From positions 117,200 through 181,199 of the IMG/VR virus record IMGVR_UViG_3300009103_000003: a stretch of DNA of 64,000 nt, one strand, 5' to 3'. This DNA is from a virus. Position numbers and translations under genes: made by a program. The notes under the pieces were generated by a model that saw only the letters and a program-made list of their open reading frames with translations, searched no databases and had not been told where the DNA came from. This document shows positions 1 through 7,677 of this stretch, piece by piece. Numbering within the stretch: position 1 is the stretch's first letter; each line of letters opens with the position of its first letter.

Positions 1-927
1 TTGACCAACTAGCGAGCCAAATAGCGAGCCTACATCCATCCTTAAGACGGGCATACCCCAATCATGTCCGATGCACTTTGAGACAAGGCTTTTACCTGTT
101 CCTGGGATTCCTACAATAAGAACTCCGCGTGGGTTAGGTAGTCCGTACTCTCGTGCTTCTTCACTGAACGAGCCGCCCCGTTGGTGCAGCCACTTCTTCA
201 GATTCTCAAGCCCCCCAACAGAGTTCATGTCTCTGTCAACATCGTAGAACTGGAGCACCCCACTCTTTCGGATGATGTGCTTTTTCTCCTCAATGATTAT
301 TTGGGGGTCGAGCATGCTCGCATGGGCTAGAGACTTCGCAAAGACGTTTTCGGCTTCAGCCAATGTTAGTCCGAGTGCTGCGTTTGACCCAATGTCCACC
401 ATGTTGTTTCTAGCGTCCTCTTGCAAGGTTGCCGTGGCTGCACAGTCGGCCATCAAAAGATGTGCTGTCCCGTTTAGCTCTTGAATACTTGGTAGATCAA
501 AATCAACTACTGCAATAAGCTTCTCTAACCGAGGCGGGATCTCAAGCTCAGAGTCAACAATAACGATGTTGATTCCTGGGCCTAGATTAGAAAGGGTATC
601 TCTCAGCTTACGCTGAACCAAATACTCTGGTCCGGTGTTAAGAAAATTAGCAAAGTCTCGTAATAGGAATACGCCGGATTCTCTATACCCCTGGATATAA
701 TCCAGAACATCTAGAGGTCCGTCGAGTTCTGAAAGAACATTTTCACCGCAACGGCAACCTTCAGTGATTGACCAAACATGTAATTTGGAATTCAACCCCT
801 GCTTGTTGTTCCGTCTCTCGATTATTCCTGATAAGCACTGCTCTACCCGACCTTCTTCGTAGGAAACTACAAAGATGGCCGGGTAGGCAGCACGAATCAG
901 AAGGTCGAGTTCTTCGACCGACCTCAT
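1..927 (-). CDS. AAA+ ATPase, C-terminus cut by the window edge
   Basis: An open reading frame of 309 residues starts at an ATG (925-927) directly after the ParB-like stop codon and runs off the left edge. Residues 273-280 are a Walker A motif (GIPGTGKS), followed by a stretch ending DVGSLFGSLVGQ. This order resembles the AAA+ core of the Ycf46-like family, whose N-terminal half, as here, lacks an obvious catalytic motif. Walker B and the arginine finger would lie beyond the window. It probably forms an ATP-driven remodelling ring; its substrate is unknown. Stop-to-start contact with the ParB-like gene suggests coupled translation and a shared function, perhaps in genome maintenance. The AAA+ call is firm, the subfamily tentative. 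Confidence 0.85.
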   Translation of the reverse strand, partial: MRSVEELDLLIRAAYPAIFVVSYEEGRVEQCLSGIIERRNNKQGLNSKLHVWSITEGCRCGENVLSELDGPLDVLDYIQGYRESGVFLLRDFANFLNTGPEYLVQRKLRDTLSNLGPGINIVIVDSELEIPPRLEKLIAVVDFDLPSIQELNGTAHLLMADCAATATLQEDARNNMVDIGSNAALGLTLAEAENVFAKSLAHASMLDPQIIIEEKKHIIRKSGVLQFYDVDRDMNSVGGLENLKKWLHQRGGSFSEEAREYGLPNPRGVLIVGIPGTGKSLVSKCIGHDWGMPVLRMDVGSLFGSLVGQ

Positions 928-1848
928 TTATTCGCCTACTCGAATCTTCTTTCGACGCTTTTTCTTCACGGGTGCTGGGGCTTCTTCCTCAACGACCACA
1001 CCATCGGCCTCGTCAACTCGATACAACATATCTTCCGTATCTAGCTCACAAAAGTACCAACGGATTACTTGGGCCAAGGAACGACGATGTTCTTCATCAA
1101 CACCGTCAGCATCAGCGGTCGCCAAGAGAGTACGAAGTTCTTCAACTTCTCGCTTAGACCTGTAGGTCTTTGCTCGCTTCCGCTGCTCGGTTGCAGGGAT
1201 TCCCTTGTCTTCCGTAGTCAAGATCTGCTCAAGAATCTCTGTCTGCTTAGCAACATCAGGAGTTCCATCTTCCTTCAATACCCGTGACAGCTTCTTAGCC
1301 TGGGTAAGTCGGATGTTCCCGTGTCGCAGAGCTTCAAAAGCCTCCTTGCACAAACCTCGGTAGGTCGAGGTCATGACACTTACCTGAGGCTGTGAAACAG
1401 ATAGCATAGCTGCCACCTCTTCCTGATGCCCAACTCGATCAACGAGCTTGGCAATCGCCTCACACTGGTCTGCGTGATTCAGCGAACTTCGCTGCATATT
1501 TTCACTCAGGTTTAGCGCGAGAGCCTCTTCCAAGGACCCGGTAAATACCGAGCACTGGATTTGGTCATAGAATTTACTTGTATCCTCGTTCGCCTCCTTT
1601 AGAGCAGCACGCTCCTCAGAAATAGCTTGATAACGACGATAACCTGCGAGCAGAACCAGCCTCTCAGCCCCATCCTCGTCCTTATATACTCGGACGATGG
1701 GCGGGTTCAGAAGGCCGTCCCGCTTAATAGAGTCGCGTAGCTCTGCGACCTCGAATGCATTAGCCTTCCGACAATTCTGGAAGCCGTCTGCGTTTCTCTC
1801 AATGTCGTCAAAATTAAACTTCTTCAGACGTAGTTGACGCTGCGTCAT
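928..1848 (-). CDS. ParB-like DNA-binding protein
   Basis: This 306-residue protein has the ParB layout. An N-terminal ParB/Srx-type domain covers about residues 30-120, with the LLAGYRRYQA stretch typical of the nucleotide-binding pocket and then LSENMQRSSL. A helix-turn-helix segment follows (EEVAAMLSVSQPQVSVM), and the C-terminus is highly basic. ParB proteins bind centromere-like DNA sites and may hydrolyse CTP; phage members serve in partition or gene control. No ParA-type Walker ATPase is adjacent; the neighbouring ATPase is AAA+. The upstream region (1997-2111) carries inverted repeats that could be its own operator or a parS-like site. That link is inference from position. Confidence 0.85.
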   Translation of the reverse strand: MTQRQLRLKKFNFDDIERNADGFQNCRKANAFEVAELRDSIKRDGLLNPPIVRVYKDEDGAERLVLLAGYRRYQAISEERAALKEANEDTSKFYDQIQCSVFTGSLEEALALNLSENMQRSSLNHADQCEAIAKLVDRVGHQEEVAAMLSVSQPQVSVMTSTYRGLCKEAFEALRHGNIRLTQAKKLSRVLKEDGTPDVAKQTEILEQILTTEDKGIPATEQRKRAKTYRSKREVEELRTLLATADADGVDEEHRRSLAQVIRWYFCELDTEDMLYRVDEADGVVVEEEAPAPVKKKRRKKIRVGE

Positions 1849-1996
1849 TAGTTTCTCCTTACTTCGATCTCAGTGATTGTATTATTAAGTTGATATTACT
1901 ACGGGATAATACCGCAATAGCCGAGCAATAGTAATAATCCTCTAGTTTTACCTTTTGTAGCAATATCCACCCAAAGGTCTCAGCAAACATGCTTTT

Positions 1997-2036
1997 TGAC
2001 AACATACTTATTGTCAATGACAAGTCCTGCCTGTCA
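1997..2036. promoter_or_regulatory. Paired operator-like inverted repeats upstream of the ParB-like gene
   Basis: A 20-bp inverted repeat, TGACAACATACTTATTGTCA, lies at 1997-2016. A variant with half-sites TGACAA and CTGTCA, one base shorter, starts exactly 21 bp further on (2018-2036). The 21-bp phasing puts both on the same face of the helix. The surrounding 1849-2118 gap shows no convincing gene. The same motif recurs at 2092 and at 3222-3334. Confidence 0.7.
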
Positions 2037-2091
2037 ACTGAAAACATAGTGTTTACCTATATTTAGAGGATGTTTTCCGCTCGGCGGTAGG

Positions 2092-2111
2092 TGACAACAG
2101 AGTTATTGTCA
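2092..2111. promoter_or_regulatory. Operator-like inverted repeat
   Basis: TGACAACAGAGTTATTGTCA differs from the 1997-2016 site in only three central bases. It lies directly after the stop codon of the 2119-3189 gene and upstream of the ParB-like gene, where a dimeric DNA-binding protein could control or mark the DNA. Confidence 0.7.
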
Positions 2112-2118
2112 CCCATCC

Positions 2119-3189
2119 TTACTCATCTCCTTTTGTATAGATTGCTCTTCTCCTCCTACCCTGCGCCTTTACTGATGTAGATCCATCAATGAAAGGTTTT
2201 AATGCCGCAGGGTCCCCAACAACCGTTACAGAACCATCTGGTAGCAGTTGTATCTTAATCCCTGGTAGCTCTAACCAGATTTGGTCAGAGACTGCCGTCA
2301 ACTTTTGTAGACTGGGATAGTACTGCTTCAGGTTCTGAAGCTCTGTTCCCAGAGCCATTAAGGTTGAGGGTCTGGCAGTAGTAGCAATCTCTCCAGAGTC
2401 TCTTCTATGCTTGTGAATAGCTTCTCTCTCTAACCTGTCAAAGTCTGTCCTTCTTAGGGTGTCCATTTCAGTTGTTAGAGTCGTAAACCACTCATTCGCT
2501 TCTATATAGGCTGTCTTTCTACCAGCCTCTAACTTTAATCTTCCAAGCATCTTCCCTAGGATTACTCTTTCTTCTCCTATGGATACCAGCCTCTCCCTTG
2601 AATTGGAGAATGCTGTTAGGGCTTCCTGTAGTTTTTCATTTGAGTCAACAGGGTCCCCTGATGCTGAACAATACTTTTCTCTTAGCAGTGCAATACCGTT
2701 GGATGTTTCCTGAACGGTTGCTCTAGCTTCTTGGATACCACCTATGAGTGAAGTTACATCTACTTCATCTTTCTCAAGTAACCCACCAAGACTGGCTATA
2801 CGACTTCTAAAGGTAGTCAGAAACTCTCTAGTAAACTTAAATGTATGTAAGCAGCTTTTAGGGTTTCTGGCTAACTTGTCTAGCGCATATTGTTTACCTG
2901 TTACGAAGGGTGGTGTACTTCGGTATGTTTTACATCCCTTCAGAAGGGTAGCTGTTTCAGCATCCATTATTCTAAAAGGCATATAGATATGTACCCAGGC
3001 TTCGTTGTCCTCTTTCCAAAGGTATACGTGCCCACGTTCAATTGGTGTTAAATCTTGCTCATCCCAGGGAGCACCATCTACAGGGTCTATGAAATCATTT
3101 CTAGACCAGCGACTGGTATTTGAGGTAGGATGGCAAACCACTTGGATGTGAGGTTCAGCCCGGATGTTCAAAAGCTCATGTGCTGCCAT
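2119..3189 (-). CDS. Hypothetical protein, 356 residues
   Basis: The start at 3189 has a strong ribosome binding site (AAGGAGG, 4 bases of spacing) and is preferred over an in-frame ATG at 3231 that lies inside an operator-like repeat. The N-terminal 110 residues are rich in aromatic residues. The middle (about 130-250) is predicted helical and charged, probably coiled coil. A C-terminal part near 295-330 could form a small beta domain, and the tail is very basic (GRRRRAIYTK). I do not recognise the family. It lies between the ParB-like gene and the 273-residue gene, with operator-like repeats on both sides, so it may share their regulation. Confidence 0.75.
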   Translation of the reverse strand: MAAHELLNIRAEPHIQVVCHPTSNTSRWSRNDFIDPVDGAPWDEQDLTPIERGHVYLWKEDNEAWVHIYMPFRIMDAETATLLKGCKTYRSTPPFVTGKQYALDKLARNPKSCLHTFKFTREFLTTFRSRIASLGGLLEKDEVDVTSLIGGIQEARATVQETSNGIALLREKYCSASGDPVDSNEKLQEALTAFSNSRERLVSIGEERVILGKMLGRLKLEAGRKTAYIEANEWFTTLTTEMDTLRRTDFDRLEREAIHKHRRDSGEIATTARPSTLMALGTELQNLKQYYPSLQKLTAVSDQIWLELPGIKIQLLPDGSVTVVGDPAALKPFIDGSTSVKAQGRRRRAIYTKGDE

Positions 3190-3221
3190 TAAACCTCCTT
3201 CGGGGAATAAGTGTGTTAGGG

Positions 3222-3241
3222 TGACAGACATTTGGTTGTCA
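3222..3241. promoter_or_regulatory. Operator-like inverted repeat upstream of the 356-residue gene
   Basis: TGACAG-N8-TTGTCA, the same half-sites and 8-base spacer as at 1997 and 2092, sits 33 bases before the 3189 start and just downstream of a promoter-like octamer at 3247. A bound protein here would block transcription. Confidence 0.65.
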
Positions 3242-3246
3242 ACACA

Positions 3247-3254
3247 CTTATACC
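3247..3254 (-). promoter_or_regulatory. GGTATAAG promoter-like element
   Basis: CTTATACC on the plus strand (GGTATAAG in the direction of the gene), 58 bases upstream of the 3189 start. One of a family of such octamers upstream of genes across the window. Confidence 0.55.
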
Positions 3255-3293
3255 AGATATCTGCTGTAAGTAGCCGTTAAACCTGGATTTCTG

Positions 3294-3334
3294 TGACAGC
3301 TTTGGGGTTGTCACTGACAACCACCCACTTGTCA
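3294..3334. promoter_or_regulatory. Two tandem operator-like inverted repeats
   Basis: TGACAG-N8-TTGTCA at 3294-3313 is followed by TGACAA-N8-TTGTCA at 3315-3334, a 21-bp step, the same phasing as at 1997/2018. They lie in the 213-base gap upstream of the 356-residue gene, which otherwise shows no gene. Confidence 0.7.
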
Positions 3335-3402
3335 TTAATGATAAAAAACAGAGTAGGGTGGGGACGCGACAAAAGTCACGCCCCCACCACTAACATAGAA
3401 TA

Positions 3403-4224
3403 TTACTGACCTTCAACCACATTGTTGCTTGGGGTCTTGGAATGCTTCGGTGCAGCGGCCTTCACGGCATACTGACGAACCTTCTTAAACCTGAACCCAT
3501 GCTCCCTCATCAAAGAGGTCTGTGCAGTTGACAGAGCAGATGTAATGGCTACCTGACTACTCTCGCTGTCCCAGGCACCCTCAACGCACTTGGCGTAGGT
3601 GGGCTGAACAAACTGAGCGATGTATTCAGGAACATCAACAACCAATTTCAGGCCCCGCTTTTCCGCGAGGTCGGAAAGATAGAATGGAACACCCATCAGG
3701 CCCAACGCCTTTGTGGTGGTCTCATCCATCACCCCCTCCTCCACAGAGAGGCCGGTGCCGCTTGCAACCAAGTCCTTCAGGGCTTCGAAGTTGTGAGGCT
3801 TCTCTTTGGCGTCTCGGTACTTGATAGCACACGAAAGAAACGCACAGATGAACTCCTCACGGGCTCGGGCCTTTTCAGCCTTGGTAGGCTTCTTGGAACC
3901 ACGCTTCCACCCACCCCTGGTGATGAAGTTCAACGCGGCAGAGCCGTCGAAGTAACCATCGCAGGACAGAGTGAACCCGAACTTGCATTGCCAAGTCCGC
4001 TTCCCATCGCTGTACTCTGGAACACCTGAGTAGTAAACCGCCTTGGTATCGGGGTCCACCACACGGAGCATCCGCGTGACAACGTTATTATAAGTAATAG
4101 TAATAACATCTGGTGCCCGCTCCGGGTCAATCAGATTCAGCATAGCTTGCCCCATACCGGGAAGCTTCCATTTGGACTTGTTTGGGCCAGTCTTCTGACC
4201 TTGGTTGTTATCGTTGGTAGCCAT
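3403..4224 (-). CDS. Hypothetical protein, 273 residues, downstream of the E1-like gene
   Basis: The protein begins with a polar, low-complexity stretch (about residues 1-18), followed by a region rich in beta-strand formers (DVITITYNNVVTRMLRVV), a Trp/Cys-containing segment near 75-105, a helical middle and a basic C-terminal tail. I see no catalytic motif and do not recognise the family. The start has an AGAGGAG-type ribosome site 8 bases upstream. It follows the E1-like gene with a 31-base gap that holds a perfect AT-rich palindrome, so it may be the last gene of the conjugation operon. A role as substrate or partner is only inference from position. Confidence 0.75.
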   Translation of the reverse strand: MATNDNNQGQKTGPNKSKWKLPGMGQAMLNLIDPERAPDVITITYNNVVTRMLRVVDPDTKAVYYSGVPEYSDGKRTWQCKFGFTLSCDGYFDGSAALNFITRGGWKRGSKKPTKAEKARAREEFICAFLSCAIKYRDAKEKPHNFEALKDLVASGTGLSVEEGVMDETTTKALGLMGVPFYLSDLAEKRGLKLVVDVPEYIAQFVQPTYAKCVEGAWDSESSQVAITSALSTAQTSLMREHGFRFKKVRQYAVKAAAPKHSKTPSNNVVEGQ

Positions 4225-4234
4225 AACACATCTC

Positions 4235-4253
4235 CTCTTATAAAATTTTTATA
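4235..4253. other. AT-rich palindrome between E1-like gene and next gene
   Basis: CTTATAAAATTTTTATAAG is a perfect 9-bp inverted repeat around a single base, just upstream of the ribosome site of the 4224 start. It could be a promoter, an RNA processing site or a weak terminator; the sequence does not decide. Confidence 0.5.
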
Positions 4254-4255
4254 AG

Positions 4256-4921
4256 CTAGCTCGCAGAATTGCGATTTAAGTGGAAGTTGAGGAAGTCTAC
4301 ATCCACTGAATAATTTATCTCATCACCGATAATACTTTTGGCAACGAGAGCACAAATAATACTTGAAATGCCATATGCGCAGAAAATTGTGCTTTTTTCT
4401 GTGCACGGTAGCTGCACCGCTTCTTCGTCAGGAAACAGACTTTGGTCGTAGTAGGAAACGCTGTTTGCATTTGATTTGTCTACATAGAAGACAGATCCTT
4501 CACGCGCTCCCATACGACCGTCCAGGAAATACTTTGCTCCGCTGCTTACAAGAAAGCTTGACCAGATATCTGAGCGAGCAGACATATTGTCCACTGCTGA
4601 GATTACATAGTCTTCTTGGAAGGTTTCACCCCCCTCGAACTTCCTGTCTTCAGCGATGATTTCCGCACCGGTTCCTTCCGATAGCCGTTGCTGCAAGGCT
4701 TCACATTTCTTATACCCAATTTCGGTCACGAAATAGCCTTGATTGGCTACGTTGTGAGACTCGACATCGTCAAAGTCATAGATGCGTATCTTTCGAATAC
4801 CCATCTTGCACAAGGCTTCAGCAACATGGGACCCAATAGCCCCTGCGCCAACAATAGCTACAGAGCGGTTCTGTACGATTTCGTCTGGGATAATTCCGGA
4901 CTGGCGTGTGGTATCAATCAT
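4256..4921 (-). CDS. E1/ThiF-like ubiquitin-activating enzyme
   Basis: The 221-residue protein is a compact E1/ThiF/MoeB-fold enzyme, expected to adenylate the C-terminal glycine of the nearby ubiquitin-like protein with ATP. A Rossmann nucleotide-binding loop, GAGAIG, is at residues 25-30. The family signature follows at 48-61, with acidic residues D49, D51 and D52, then N57 and Q61. The Mg-site aspartate is D111 in the AVDN context. Candidate thioester cysteines are C173 (LPCTEK) and C181. ThiF-type CxxC zinc pairs are not seen. Its start overlaps the stop of the JAB gene by four bases (ATGA), so the two are translationally coupled. Minimal E1s of this length are known in bacterial ubiquitin-like operons. 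Assignment is strong; the catalytic cysteine choice is tentative. Confidence 0.92.
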   Translation of the reverse strand: MIDTTRQSGIIPDEIVQNRSVAIVGAGAIGSHVAEALCKMGIRKIRIYDFDDVESHNVANQGYFVTEIGYKKCEALQQRLSEGTGAEIIAEDRKFEGGETFQEDYVISAVDNMSARSDIWSSFLVSSGAKYFLDGRMGAREGSVFYVDKSNANSVSYYDQSLFPDEEAVQLPCTEKSTIFCAYGISSIICALVAKSIIGDEINYSVDVDFLNFHLNRNSAS

Positions 4922-5937
4922 ACTGCCACCCCAACCGGCTCATCTTCATCCTCGTCGTCTTCTCCAAACTCTGCTGCTAGGATTTTCTGGACTTCATCGT
5001 CCTGTTCTTCGTCGTCCTTTTTGCTTCCGACGTCGTAGTACAGTCCAGACAACTCATCCAAAATTTCCTCTGTGCTCATTTCTTTTGCGTACCACTTAGA
5101 GTGATATTCAATGACCTCTGTAAGATCTACGATGTTTTCTTCGTAGAGTTCTGCCAGAAGCTCTAGTTCATCGGGCAACCGCAGAGACTCTTTTACGTAC
5201 TCAACATTCGCGATCAAGTCATCTTCGTCCGAAGCGCTTTCGCTTTTGTCGTCTCCAGCTTCTTTGCTTTGATGACCGCCGTCCCAGCCGATGTAGTCGT
5301 CGTCCCAGTGGCCGAAGAAGCTCTGGTGGCCGTTTACTTTTCCCGTGTATGAACCGGTAGTGTACTTTCTTGTGTGTTTGACAACATTTAGTTGCGTAGG
5401 CGCGGGTCGAGAGACGTGGTCTTCAACCATCTCCTTTGCCCAGCCGTCCTCCAAGATGCTTACCTGATCAACAGACCATCCACACTTTTCAAAGGAAAAC
5501 CTGAACGGGTTGTACATATCTACCCGGACATTGAGGTCTCTCTTTTTGTTGGAGATTACGCTAATACAGACCTTATCAAAATTGAATTCTTCAATTTGTT
5601 TCTCGTCTGTTCCGGAATGACCGGTATCCATATTTACATGGGAGTGCCACCATACACAGATTTGGTCTGAACTTATCCCCTGGTCCCTAAGCTCCAAAGA
5701 CACATCTGCATAAGAGTCCATATCGAAGACAGTACTGCCCCCAGTGCACTCTTGGTCTGGAACATAGAATTCTAGAACATAGAAAGGCTCTTTAATGCCC
5801 CACTCATTTCGTTGAGCATCTGTGGCAATAATACCAATTGCTGATATCTCAATTGGGCACTCATCAGTCAATGCTGTCATTTGTTGATATGCTTTTTGTG
5901 TAAATCGGACGGTTGGCTTTGTTAGAACTTTAGTCAT
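4918..5937 (-). CDS. JAMM/JAB-domain isopeptidase (deubiquitinase-like)
   Basis: The 339-residue protein has a complete JAMM zinc-metalloprotease site: E30 in the PIEISAIG strand, then HSH at 98-100, S108 and D111, with the exact HxH-x7-S-x2-D spacing. Such enzymes cut isopeptide bonds or trim the tail of a ubiquitin-like precursor, which fits the two residues after GG in the 7153-7662 product. After the catalytic domain (about 1-150) comes a Gly/Tyr/Trp-rich linker (about 185-235) and a very acidic C-terminus. The start at 5937 has AGGAGG five bases upstream and overlaps the E2-like stop by eight bases; an in-frame ATG at 5982 lacks a ribosome site. It is an unusually long family member because of the acidic tail. 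Confidence 0.93.
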   Translation of the reverse strand: MTKVLTKPTVRFTQKAYQQMTALTDECPIEISAIGIIATDAQRNEWGIKEPFYVLEFYVPDQECTGGSTVFDMDSYADVSLELRDQGISSDQICVWWHSHVNMDTGHSGTDEKQIEEFNFDKVCISVISNKKRDLNVRVDMYNPFRFSFEKCGWSVDQVSILEDGWAKEMVEDHVSRPAPTQLNVVKHTRKYTTGSYTGKVNGHQSFFGHWDDDYIGWDGGHQSKEAGDDKSESASDEDDLIANVEYVKESLRLPDELELLAELYEENIVDLTEVIEYHSKWYAKEMSTEEILDELSGLYYDVGSKKDDEEQDDEVQKILAAEFGEDDEDEDEPVGVAV

Positions 5938-7039
5938 TAGTTCCTCCTGGATTGGTTTGTTGTTGAGCGAAACGGGCTGCATACTCGTTTCTTGAGATGC
6001 AGGGTGTTCCGTTTATTCCTCTATATGATGCTGGCGGGTTTATCGGATGAACGTGATGAACCATGCAGCAGCTATGGCAGTGACCACAGCCGCTAAGGTC
6101 TTCTTGTTCTTGGATAGTTCCGCATTCGTTGCATCTAGGACACTCACAATCCGCCATGATGTGGTTCCCTGACTCACATACAGCGTTGTCCCATCTGTTT
6201 GGGCACCACGCAGATAAGTGTACGTACGGGTTCTCTCTATTATAATGTTGTAGAAAGTCCGTGAGCGTTTCGATTACTTTAGCGATATCCTTAACACCCA
6301 TATCTTGTATTAGGGTGGGTTGGATATTGCCTAGGCATGCTGCACCATGCTCGTTTAGATGTGGGTGCGGATAGTTTCTCCTGTTACCCTCATCCGGGTT
6401 AACGCTTTTGCAGTATACAGTGACTCGGTTTCCTCGAACGGGGTCACCGTTGTAAGTTACAGAGCAATCAAATTTACCAAAGTTGTGTGGGAGAACAGAT
6501 CCGAAACCATCTTTTATGAAGATATCGTTAGTTCTCCAAGTTAGTTTTTGCTCATCTGCACTGATTGTGGAGAACTTGATTGGGACACGCGTATCGATGA
6601 GACCCTCAATGAAACGAATCATCAACGCTCTTTTTTCGAAACCATCCTCTGTGTAGATTTCTCCGTTCAACTCCAAGCGCCTTTTTATCTGCGCAATAGC
6701 TCGCTCACACCTTTCCGCTCGGTCTCTTGCCTGAGAAGACTTTGAACTTCGGTCCATAAGCTTTTGTCTGGCAGCACGCGTTCTCGCTCTGGCACGGTCG
6801 TACTCTGCCTCCTTGGCAGCAAGGCGTTGCTGGGCTCGGGTATAGATAGCCGACCTAGCAGAGACCTTATTGTTGTGCATTCGTTCTGCGGCACGCTCTC
6901 TTTCTAGCGCGGCAGACAATTTTATAAGCTCTTTTGAAGCAAGACTTTCTGAGTCGGTGATGATGGTCTGAAGTTGTTTGGCAATCAGAGCGTCGTCACC
7001 ATTAAAAGTTAGTTCGTAGTTTTTTGCTGTTGATGCCAT
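5930..7039 (-). CDS. E2-like conjugating enzyme with coiled coil and C-terminal cysteine cluster
   Basis: The 369-residue protein has three parts. Residues 30-125 are Ala/Arg/Glu-rich and predicted as a long coiled coil. Residues 135-290 match bacterial E2 (UBC-fold) proteins: beta-rich sequence, then PHPHLNEHGAACLGN (224-238), in which C235 is the likely thioester cysteine after the conserved HPH, and a terminal helix with a WCP motif. Residues 298-329 form a cluster C298, C300, C303, C306, C318, C321, C324, C325, H328, H329 that would bind one or two zinc ions, reminiscent of RING or zinc-ribbon E3 modules. It should carry the activated ubiquitin-like protein and pass it to a target; the zinc module may supply E3-like targeting, which is inference. 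The start at 7039 was chosen for its GGAG site. Confidence 0.88.
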   Translation of the reverse strand: MASTAKNYELTFNGDDALIAKQLQTIITDSESLASKELIKLSAALERERAAERMHNNKVSARSAIYTRAQQRLAAKEAEYDRARARTRAARQKLMDRSSKSSQARDRAERCERAIAQIKRRLELNGEIYTEDGFEKRALMIRFIEGLIDTRVPIKFSTISADEQKLTWRTNDIFIKDGFGSVLPHNFGKFDCSVTYNGDPVRGNRVTVYCKSVNPDEGNRRNYPHPHLNEHGAACLGNIQPTLIQDMGVKDIAKVIETLTDFLQHYNRENPYVHLSAWCPNRWDNAVCESGNHIMADCECPRCNECGTIQEQEDLSGCGHCHSCCMVHHVHPINPPASYRGINGTPCISRNEYAARFAQQQTNPGGTND

Positions 7040-7050
7040 AGTTTCTCCAC

Positions 7051-7087
7051 AAAAAAATAGCGGATGCCCCCCGAAGGGGACACCCGC
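7051..7087 (-). terminator. Intrinsic terminator/attenuator between the ubiquitin-like and E2-like genes
   Basis: On the minus strand a GC-rich stem-loop (7060-7087, GCGGGTG/CATCCGC outer arms with a CCCC/GGGG inner stem) is followed at once by seven T (7051-7057) and then the E2-like ribosome site. Reading past it is needed to express E2, JAB and E1 from an upstream promoter, so it would keep the ubiquitin-like protein in excess over the enzymes. Confidence 0.75.
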
Positions 7088-7097
7088 CACTTTTATT

Positions 7098-7129
7098 ACT
7101 CGTTATATTATTGGTCAGGTATAACGAGT
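7098..7129. other. Inverted repeat after the ubiquitin-like gene
   Basis: ACTCGTTATA (7098-7107) pairs perfectly with TATAACGAGT (7120-7129) around a 12-base loop, directly after the stop region of the ubiquitin-like gene and before the terminator. It may stabilise the mRNA 3' end or be an operator. Confidence 0.55.
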
Positions 7130-7152
7130 TTGGGTCAGGAGACTAGTAACGA

Positions 7153-7662
7153 CTACTGTCGTCCACCAGCAACCTTGTTACCAACCCAAATCTCATGCGG
7201 CCCTTCACCGAGAACGGTGCTGTTCGGGTCCGTAATGTCTGCGGTTTGGCCAGGGCCAACTCGTCGCTTGAAGGTGAGGCTGCGAATATCCCAGCCGCCC
7301 TCTTGCGTATTTAGCGTACTCACGATGTCTCCAAGAGTGGAGTCAGTGCGAACTTCAAGGCAACGGTCAGACTTACCATTTCGGATAAGCGTAACAACAC
7401 ACATGTCAGCGGCGCTGACTGTGCTTGTGGACGGGGCGGCGAAGGAGATGTTTCCTCCTCCGTTAACACCACCAGAACCATTAGTTCCGTTGCTGTTCGT
7501 TGCTGATTCAAGTCGGCTTTGCGCCTCGTTTACAGCAGACTGGAGCGCCTGCAAGCGGTCGAGGTTGCTTCGACTGTAGTCTGTTCCCATGTTGGCAACG
7601 AAAGAATCTCGTGCTGAGGTTGCTGACCCCAACGTTTCGTTCAAGTAATCAATGTTTTGCAT
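7153..7662 (-). CDS. Ubiquitin-like modifier precursor with C-terminal GG-RQ
   Basis: The 169-residue product has a helical N-terminal part (1-55), a Gly/Asn/Ser-rich linker (about 56-72), and a C-terminal domain (86-167) with the strand-strand-helix-strand order of a beta-grasp fold: CVVTLIR, RCLEVRTD, STLGDIVSTL, then further strands. It ends VAGGRQ, so a diglycine (166-167) is followed by two residues. Ubiquitin-like proteins must be trimmed to an exposed GG before E1 activation, and a JAMM protease is two genes downstream. The domain itself is divergent; the call rests on the GG tail, the fold-like pattern and the E1, E2 and JAB neighbours. The ribosome site AAGGAG lies about 11 bases upstream. 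Confidence 0.85.
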   Translation of the reverse strand: MQNIDYLNETLGSATSARDSFVANMGTDYSRSNLDRLQALQSAVNEAQSRLESATNSNGTNGSGGVNGGGNISFAAPSTSTVSAADMCVVTLIRNGKSDRCLEVRTDSTLGDIVSTLNTQEGGWDIRSLTFKRRVGPGQTADITDPNSTVLGEGPHEIWVGNKVAGGRQ

Positions 7663-7677
7663 AACTAGTTAGTCTCC

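Noticed and set aside
1859-2047. 62-codon minus-strand frame upstream of the ParB-like gene
   Set aside because: No ribosome site, unlikely composition, and it overlaps the operator repeats.
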